DNA of 47,374 nt from Alphaproteobacteria bacterium (lineage in GTDB: Bacteria > Pseudomonadota > Alphaproteobacteria > Rhizobiales > Xanthobacteraceae). The position numbers and the translations under genes were made by a program. The notes under the pieces are model-generated. The model did no database searches, was not told the DNA's origin, and saw nothing but the letters and a program-made list of their open reading frames with translations. This document shows, in pieces, positions 43,248 through 47,374 of the stretch; positions within the stretch are counted from its first letter, which is position 1; each line of letters starts with the position of its first letter. Where the stretch lies: contig JAJPHK010000030.1 of NCBI GenBank assembly GCA_021325315.1, positions 1 to 47,374 of the forward strand, written 5' to 3'.

Positions 43248-43895
43248 ATGACGACCCGCTTCTTTTCCTTGGCGTCACTGAAGTTCCTGCCGCTTGCGGC
43301 GGCGCTCGCCGTCCTCGTCGCGGCGCCGGCGTTCGCGCAGGAAGACGACGAGCCCAGCGAGCTCCAACAGCTTCTCGGCAAGATGGGCCTGCTCGAATTG
43401 CCGAAGGATCCGATCGACTATAACGAGCGCTCGCCGCTCGTCGTGCCGCCCAGCGCCGATCTGCCGAAACCGGGGAGCGACGTCGATTTACGCGCGCTCA
43501 ATCCTGACTGGCCGGTCGACCAGGACATCAAGCGCAAAAAGGCCGCGGCGAAGGAAGCGAGGAAACCGATCGATCAGCGGAACGACGCGTTTTATGGAGG
43601 GCGCCGCCTTCGCCCGGATGAAATAAAGGGTCCGATAATTAAAGACGGAGCGGAAGCTGTAAGCGAAGCGGAAAAAACCGGAAGTTATCGCCTTGCCCCC
43701 GATAAGCTCGGCTTTAGAGGCTGGGACAAGAAGAACGAAGTCAAGTTTGAAAAAGAGCCCGAACGATCGAGTCTTTTGCAGCCGCCGCCGGGCTACCAGA
43801 CTCCGTCGCCAAATGCGCCTTATGGCATTGTCGAAGAGGAAAAGGTGCAGGGCAAAGTCTATGATCGAAACAGCGATCAAGGCTATAAAAAATAA
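43248..43895 (+). CDS. Small exported protein, DUF3035-like, function unknown
   Basis: 215 residues with a cleavable signal peptide (residues 1-27, ending APAFA before QEDDE). The segment NERSPLVVPPSADLPKPG resembles the conserved core of the DUF3035 beta-barrel-associated lipoproteins found next to lspA and M16 genes in alphaproteobacteria, though no lipobox Cys is present. The rest is hydrophilic and probably disordered. AGGAGGG precedes the ATG at 43248. The last 270 bases are lower in G+C than the rest of the gene. It is placed between lspA and the M16 pair. Confidence 0.7.
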   Translation: MTTRFFSLASLKFLPLAAALAVLVAAPAFAQEDDEPSELQQLLGKMGLLELPKDPIDYNERSPLVVPPSADLPKPGSDVDLRALNPDWPVDQDIKRKKAAAKEARKPIDQRNDAFYGGRRLRPDEIKGPIIKDGAEAVSEAEKTGSYRLAPDKLGFRGWDKKNEVKFEKEPERSSLLQPPPGYQTPSPNAPYGIVEEEKVQGKVYDRNSDQGYKK

Positions 43896-43916
43896 TCGTC
43901 TCTCTTAAGGATGTTG

Positions 43917-45278
43917 ATGAAGATCATCACCGCTATGGCTGTCGCAAGTGCCGCGACGCTTTTCAGTCCGCGCGGCGCAGCGGCTGAGGCGGCGGGACCG
44001 CAAGTCGTACGATTCATGCTGCAAAACGGCATGGACTGTCTCGTGATCCCCGATCACCGGGCGCCGGTGGTCACGCATATGGTTTGGTATCGCGTCGGCT
44101 CCGCCGACGAGGAGCCGGGCAAGTCGGGCCTCGCGCATTTCCTCGAACATCTCATGTTCAAGGGGACGGAGAAAAATCCGTCGGGGCATTTCTCGAAAAT
44201 TCTCGCCTCGCTTGGCGGGCAGGAAAACGCCTTCACCGGAAACGACTACACAGCCTATTTCCAGCGCGTCACGCGCGATCATCTTGAGCAGGTGATGTCC
44301 TTCGAGGCCGACCGTATGACCGGCCTTGTGCTGAACGACAAGGTCGTCAATTCCGAGCGCGACGTCGTGCTGGAAGAGCGCCGCATGCGCACCGACAATT
44401 CGCCCGCGGCCCAGCTCGGCGAGGCGATGCAGGCGACGCTCTTCGTCAATCATCCCTACGGCCGGCCGGTGATCGGCTGGGAGCAGGAGATCAAGAAACT
44501 GAACCGCGAGGAGGCGCTCGCTTTCTATCGCCGCTATTATGCGCCGAACAATGCGCTTCTCGTTGTCGCGGGCGACGTAACGCCCGATGAGGTGAAGACG
44601 CTCGCCGAGAAGATCTACGGCCCCATTCCGCGCAACGATGCGATTCATCCGCGAACGCGCCCATCCGAACCCGAGGCAATGGCGGACCGCCGCGTCGTGC
44701 TGGCGGATACTCGCGTCGCGCAGCCGAGCCTCACCCGCAACTATCTAGCGCCGTCCTATCGAACGGCGGAGACGGGGGAAGCGGAAGCGATCGACGTGCT
44801 TGCGCATGTGCTCGGCACCGGCTCGCTGTCGCGTCTTTACCGTAAGCTTGTGATTGAGAAGAAAATCGCCGCTTCCGCCGGCGCCTGGTACGGCGGTGTC
44901 GCCTACGACACAACCCGCATCGGTATTTCCGCGACGCCCTTGCCGGGCGTGGCGCTCGAAGACCTCGACAGAGCGGTCGACGGCGTTATCTCCGAGATCG
45001 TCGAGAACGGAATTACTCAGGAAGAGCTCGCCCGCGCGAAAACCAAACTCGTCGCCGACGTTGTTTACTCCTGGGACGATCCTTTCACCCTTGCGCGCAT
45101 GTACGGTGCGGCGCTCACCACGGGCCTCACGATCGAAACGATCCAGAAATGGCCGGATCGCATCCGTGCGGTCACGGCCGACGAGGTGCAGAAGGCCGCG
45201 AAGAAATGGCTCGCCTCGCGCCACTTCGTGACCGGATATCTCGTGAAGCCGCCCGCGCCGCCGGAAAAGCGGTCGTGA
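43917..45278 (+). CDS. M16-family zinc peptidase, catalytic subunit
   Basis: 453 residues with a signal peptide (about 1-23). The inverted zinc motif HFLEH is at 74-78 in GLAHFLEHLMFKGT and the distal Glu is in RDVVLEERRM (153/154). The second half contains the ALxxR/Y region GTGSLSRLYRKLV. It is a periplasmic peptidase of the pitrilysin/PqqL-like group. I chose the ATG at 43917, six bases after AAGG; the ATG at 43911 abuts that site and is less likely. It overlaps the next gene by 4 bp (GTGA), implying that the two form a complex. Confidence 0.93.
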   Translation: MKIITAMAVASAATLFSPRGAAAEAAGPQVVRFMLQNGMDCLVIPDHRAPVVTHMVWYRVGSADEEPGKSGLAHFLEHLMFKGTEKNPSGHFSKILASLGGQENAFTGNDYTAYFQRVTRDHLEQVMSFEADRMTGLVLNDKVVNSERDVVLEERRMRTDNSPAAQLGEAMQATLFVNHPYGRPVIGWEQEIKKLNREEALAFYRRYYAPNNALLVVAGDVTPDEVKTLAEKIYGPIPRNDAIHPRTRPSEPEAMADRRVVLADTRVAQPSLTRNYLAPSYRTAETGEAEAIDVLAHVLGTGSLSRLYRKLVIEKKIAASAGAWYGGVAYDTTRIGISATPLPGVALEDLDRAVDGVISEIVENGITQEELARAKTKLVADVVYSWDDPFTLARMYGAALTTGLTIETIQKWPDRIRAVTADEVQKAAKKWLASRHFVTGYLVKPPAPPEKRS

Positions 45279-46603
45279 CGAAACAGATTGCCATCGCGCT
45301 CATGACCGTCGCTTTTCTTTCCTCCGCCACGAATGCGATGAGTAAGACGCCCGTTGAGCGCATCGTAACCCCGAAGGGGATCGAGATCTGGCTCGTGCGC
45401 GACGAGAAGCTGCCGATGTTGTCGCTGCAGTTTTCGTTTCTCGGCGGCGCCTCGCAGGATCCGGCCGAAAAGCCGGGCGTCGCGAGTCTTGCCGCAAGCC
45501 TCCTCGATGAAGGCGCGGGGCCCTACGACGCGCGCGCCTATCGCGAGCAACTGGAGGAAAACGCGATCGAAATTTCGTTCGCGGCCAATCGCGACAGCGT
45601 CCGCGGATCGTTGAAAACGCTTGTCGACAATCGCGCCAAGGCGTTCGAGCTCCTCAAGGTCGCGCTGACCGCGCCCCGTTTCGACGAGATCGAACGCGTA
45701 CGGGCCGCGACCCTCGCGACGCTCCGCCGGAATTCCACCAACCCGTCGGAACTCGCGAAGGACCGCTGGTACGCGCGCGCGTTCCCCGACCATCCCTACG
45801 GCCGGCCGGTGCTCGGCACGCTCGACTCGATGCCGAATATTTCGGCGGACGATCTCCGCGCCTATGTCGGCAAGAACCTCGCGCGCTCGAACCTGAAGAT
45901 CGCCGCGGTGGGTGCGATCGACCCCGACACGCTCGCGAAACTCGTTGATGAGAGCTTCGGCGCGCTTCCGGAAAAAGCCGCGCTTGCACCCGTTCCCGAC
46001 GCGGTGCCGCAGGGTCTCGGCGCGCGAGATGTCGTTCCGCTAAACGTGCCGCAGACCGTGATCGTTTATGGCGGGGCGGGCCTCAAGCGAAGCGACCCCG
46101 ACTTCATTCCGGCCTATGTGCTCAATCATATTCTCGGCGGCGGCAGCTTCGAATCGCGTCTCTTCAAGGAGGTGCGGGAGAAGCGGGGTCTTTCCTATTC
46201 GGTGTACAGCACGCTTGTTGCCTTAAAGCATGCCGGCTTGTTCATGGGCGCTGTGCAAACGAAAAACGACCGCGCTTTTGAATCGCTCGACATCATCAAC
46301 AGCGAAATCGAGCGGATCGCCAAGAGCGGTCCCACCGCCGACGAACTCGACAAGGCAAAGAAATACCTGATCGGTTCCTACCCGCTGCGCTTCGACACTT
46401 CCGCCAAAATCGCCACGAATTTGCTCGATATTCAGTTCGACGAACTCGGTCTCGACTATATCGACAAGCGAAATGCCGAGATCGAGGCCGTGACCGCGGT
46501 GGACATACGCCGCGTTGCGAAGCGCTTTCTCGCCGGAGCACAAATGCTGGTCGTCATGGTTGGTGAGCCGGTTGCGGCGCCTGCGAAGGCCGCGAAGCAA
46601 TAG
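45275..46603 (+). CDS. M16-family peptidase-like protein, non-catalytic partner
   Basis: 442 residues, GTG start overlapping the previous stop, signal peptide about 1-21. Fold matches M16, with HILGGGSFESRLFKEVREKRGLSY (the Arg/Tyr substrate-binding region) intact, but the HxxEH motif is replaced by SLAASLLDEGAG, so it lacks zinc ligands. Such pairs work as heterodimers in which one subunit supplies the metal site and the other the Arg/Tyr pair. Start at 45302 (ATG) would shorten the signal sequence. Confidence 0.9.
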   Translation: MTKQIAIALMTVAFLSSATNAMSKTPVERIVTPKGIEIWLVRDEKLPMLSLQFSFLGGASQDPAEKPGVASLAASLLDEGAGPYDARAYREQLEENAIEISFAANRDSVRGSLKTLVDNRAKAFELLKVALTAPRFDEIERVRAATLATLRRNSTNPSELAKDRWYARAFPDHPYGRPVLGTLDSMPNISADDLRAYVGKNLARSNLKIAAVGAIDPDTLAKLVDESFGALPEKAALAPVPDAVPQGLGARDVVPLNVPQTVIVYGGAGLKRSDPDFIPAYVLNHILGGGSFESRLFKEVREKRGLSYSVYSTLVALKHAGLFMGAVQTKNDRAFESLDIINSEIERIAKSGPTADELDKAKKYLIGSYPLRFDTSAKIATNLLDIQFDELGLDYIDKRNAEIEAVTAVDIRRVAKRFLAGAQMLVVMVGEPVAAPAKAAKQ

Positions 46604-46682
46604 CGCATTATCCAGCGGAAAAGCGGGCGAGGCGGGCTTCGCGCTTTCTCCAAAGCTGCTATAGAAATCAGGGGATTACGAG

Positions 46683-47374
46683 ATGGGTGTGATGCGTTTT
46701 CGCGGGGGCTTGAGGGCCGTTTCCATGATTGCGCCGCTTGCGCTTGCGGCCACCGTGGCGGCCTGCTCCGGCGACACCCTGAAAGGCCTCGGCGCGACGC
46801 CTGAAGCGAAACCGACGGCCGCCGGCGTGGGCGCCGCCCAGACCGACGTCGAATGCCCGACCATTCAGGTTCGAAACGGCGCGAGCACCTGGCAGACTCC
46901 TGCGGGCGTAGGGACGACCGACCTCAAATACCAGGCTTCGCTCGGACAGATGGCGCGGGAATGCGCGATTCTCGGCGATACCATGACAGTGAAGGTCGGC
47001 GTCGAAGGGCGCGTGCTGGTGGGCCCGAAGGGCACGCCCGGCACGATCCAGGTGCCGCTCAGGCTCGCGCTTGTGCAGGAAGGACCGAAACCGAAATCGA
47101 TCTGGACGAAATTTTATCCGATCCCGGTCAACATCCAGCAGGGCCAGAGCGGCACGCCCTTTACCCATGTCGAGGACGATCTCTCCTTCGCGTTGCCGCC
47201 CGACAAGGATATTTCGGCCTATGTGATTTATGTTGGTTTCGATCCGCAGGGGCTCGCGCGCCAGAAGCACGCGCCGGCGAAGCAGAAAGCCGCGCCGAAG
47301 ACTGCGGCGAAGAAACAGGGCCCGAAAACGCCGCCGAAGCAGGCGCCCTCGCCGGGCGGCTTCGCCCCGCCCGC
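46683..47374 (+). CDS. Putative lipoprotein, runs off the window end (partial)
   Basis: About 230 residues visible, no stop before 47374. A lipoprotein signal ends in TVAAC with the lipidated Cys at residue 28. The body (about 45-185) is a hydrophilic domain with conserved-looking segments (VECPTIQVRNGAST, GQMARECAILGDTMTVKVGV, GTPFTHVEDDLSFALP), similar to uncharacterised alphaproteobacterial lipoproteins. The visible end turns Lys/Pro/Ala-rich (AKKQGPKTPPKQ). ATG at 46683 has GGGG about 9 bp upstream. Function unknown. Confidence 0.75.
   Translation, partial: MGVMRFRGGLRAVSMIAPLALAATVAACSGDTLKGLGATPEAKPTAAGVGAAQTDVECPTIQVRNGASTWQTPAGVGTTDLKYQASLGQMARECAILGDTMTVKVGVEGRVLVGPKGTPGTIQVPLRLALVQEGPKPKSIWTKFYPIPVNIQQGQSGTPFTHVEDDLSFALPPDKDISAYVIYVGFDPQGLARQKHAPAKQKAAPKTAAKKQGPKTPPKQAPSPGGFAPP

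Noticed and set aside
43611-43908. Lower G+C in the end of the small exported protein gene as a second mosaic patch
   Set aside because: Hand counts give about 45-55% per line, a modest dip expected for a disordered Lys/Glu-rich tail; not as sharp as the hisS block.
1-47374. CRISPR arrays, tRNA or rRNA genes, integrases, transposases
   Set aside because: No regularly spaced short repeats, no cloverleaf-like sequence and no recombinase motifs were seen; the repeats found are intergenic palindromes.

Overview
The window is a contiguous stretch of alphaproteobacterial chromosome, most likely Hyphomicrobiales (Rhizobiales) near the Nitrobacteraceae/Xanthobacteraceae. The reasons are high G+C with GC-rich third positions, the alphaproteobacterial long form of HisRS, the hisS-hisZ-hisG order, TipF/CheY/CheZ proteins of alphaproteobacterial type, a sigma-EcfG-type promoter, and intergenic palindromes of the CATGGCCGGGC...CATCCACG kind. 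I see about 42 protein genes, no rRNA, tRNA, CRISPR array, transposase or integrase, and no gene-free stretch longer than 300 bases.

Layout. 1-2.0 kb: end of glcF (glycolate oxidase Fe-S subunit) and malate synthase A with a lysine/alanine-rich N-terminal tail, i.e. glycolate/glyoxylate assimilation. 2.1-5.7 kb: two cell-wall proteins (L,D-transpeptidase and an extensin-like M15-type lipoprotein) flanking an MFS transporter. 5.7-10.3 kb: a Kai-type timing module: LuxR/PAS regulator, kaiB, kaiC and a PAS-histidine kinase with two receiver domains, no kaiA, preceded by a textbook GGAAC-N16-CGTT sigma-EcfG promoter. 10.4-19.2 kb: a LysR regulator divergent from a probable catabolic cluster (DUF1445/D-glutamate cyclase family, two related MFS carriers, amidohydrolase, aldo/keto reductase, TauE/SafE permease), followed by an OxlT-type MFS. 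19.3-25.5 kb: an SbmA/BacA-like ABC protein and an envelope-glycosylation cluster (GT2, YdjC deacetylase, HPP membrane protein, GT-C-like membrane protein, divergent GtrA).

25.6-29.5 kb: hisG, hisZ and hisS on the minus strand; hisS contains an AT-rich block of about 360 bp that differs sharply from its surroundings. 29.6-32.5 kb: an NtrC-type sigma-54 activator divergent from a class III omega-aminotransferase. 32.7-39.7 kb: motility and signalling genes (TipF-like degenerate EAL protein, cheY-cheZ, a methyl-accepting chemotaxis protein) interleaved with housekeeping genes (HAD-IIA hydrolase, MaoC dehydratase, ribF). 39.7-47.4 kb: ileS, lspA, a small exported protein, a pair of M16 peptidase-family proteins (one with the zinc motif, one without), and the start of a lipoprotein gene that runs off the end.

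Working picture: most of the window is ordinary core genome. The parts that stand out are the stress-promoter-linked Kai module, the lipid-linked sugar modification cluster resembling FlmF2/NaxD/FlmK plus GtrA, the histone-like tail on malate synthase, and the compositional mosaic inside hisS.
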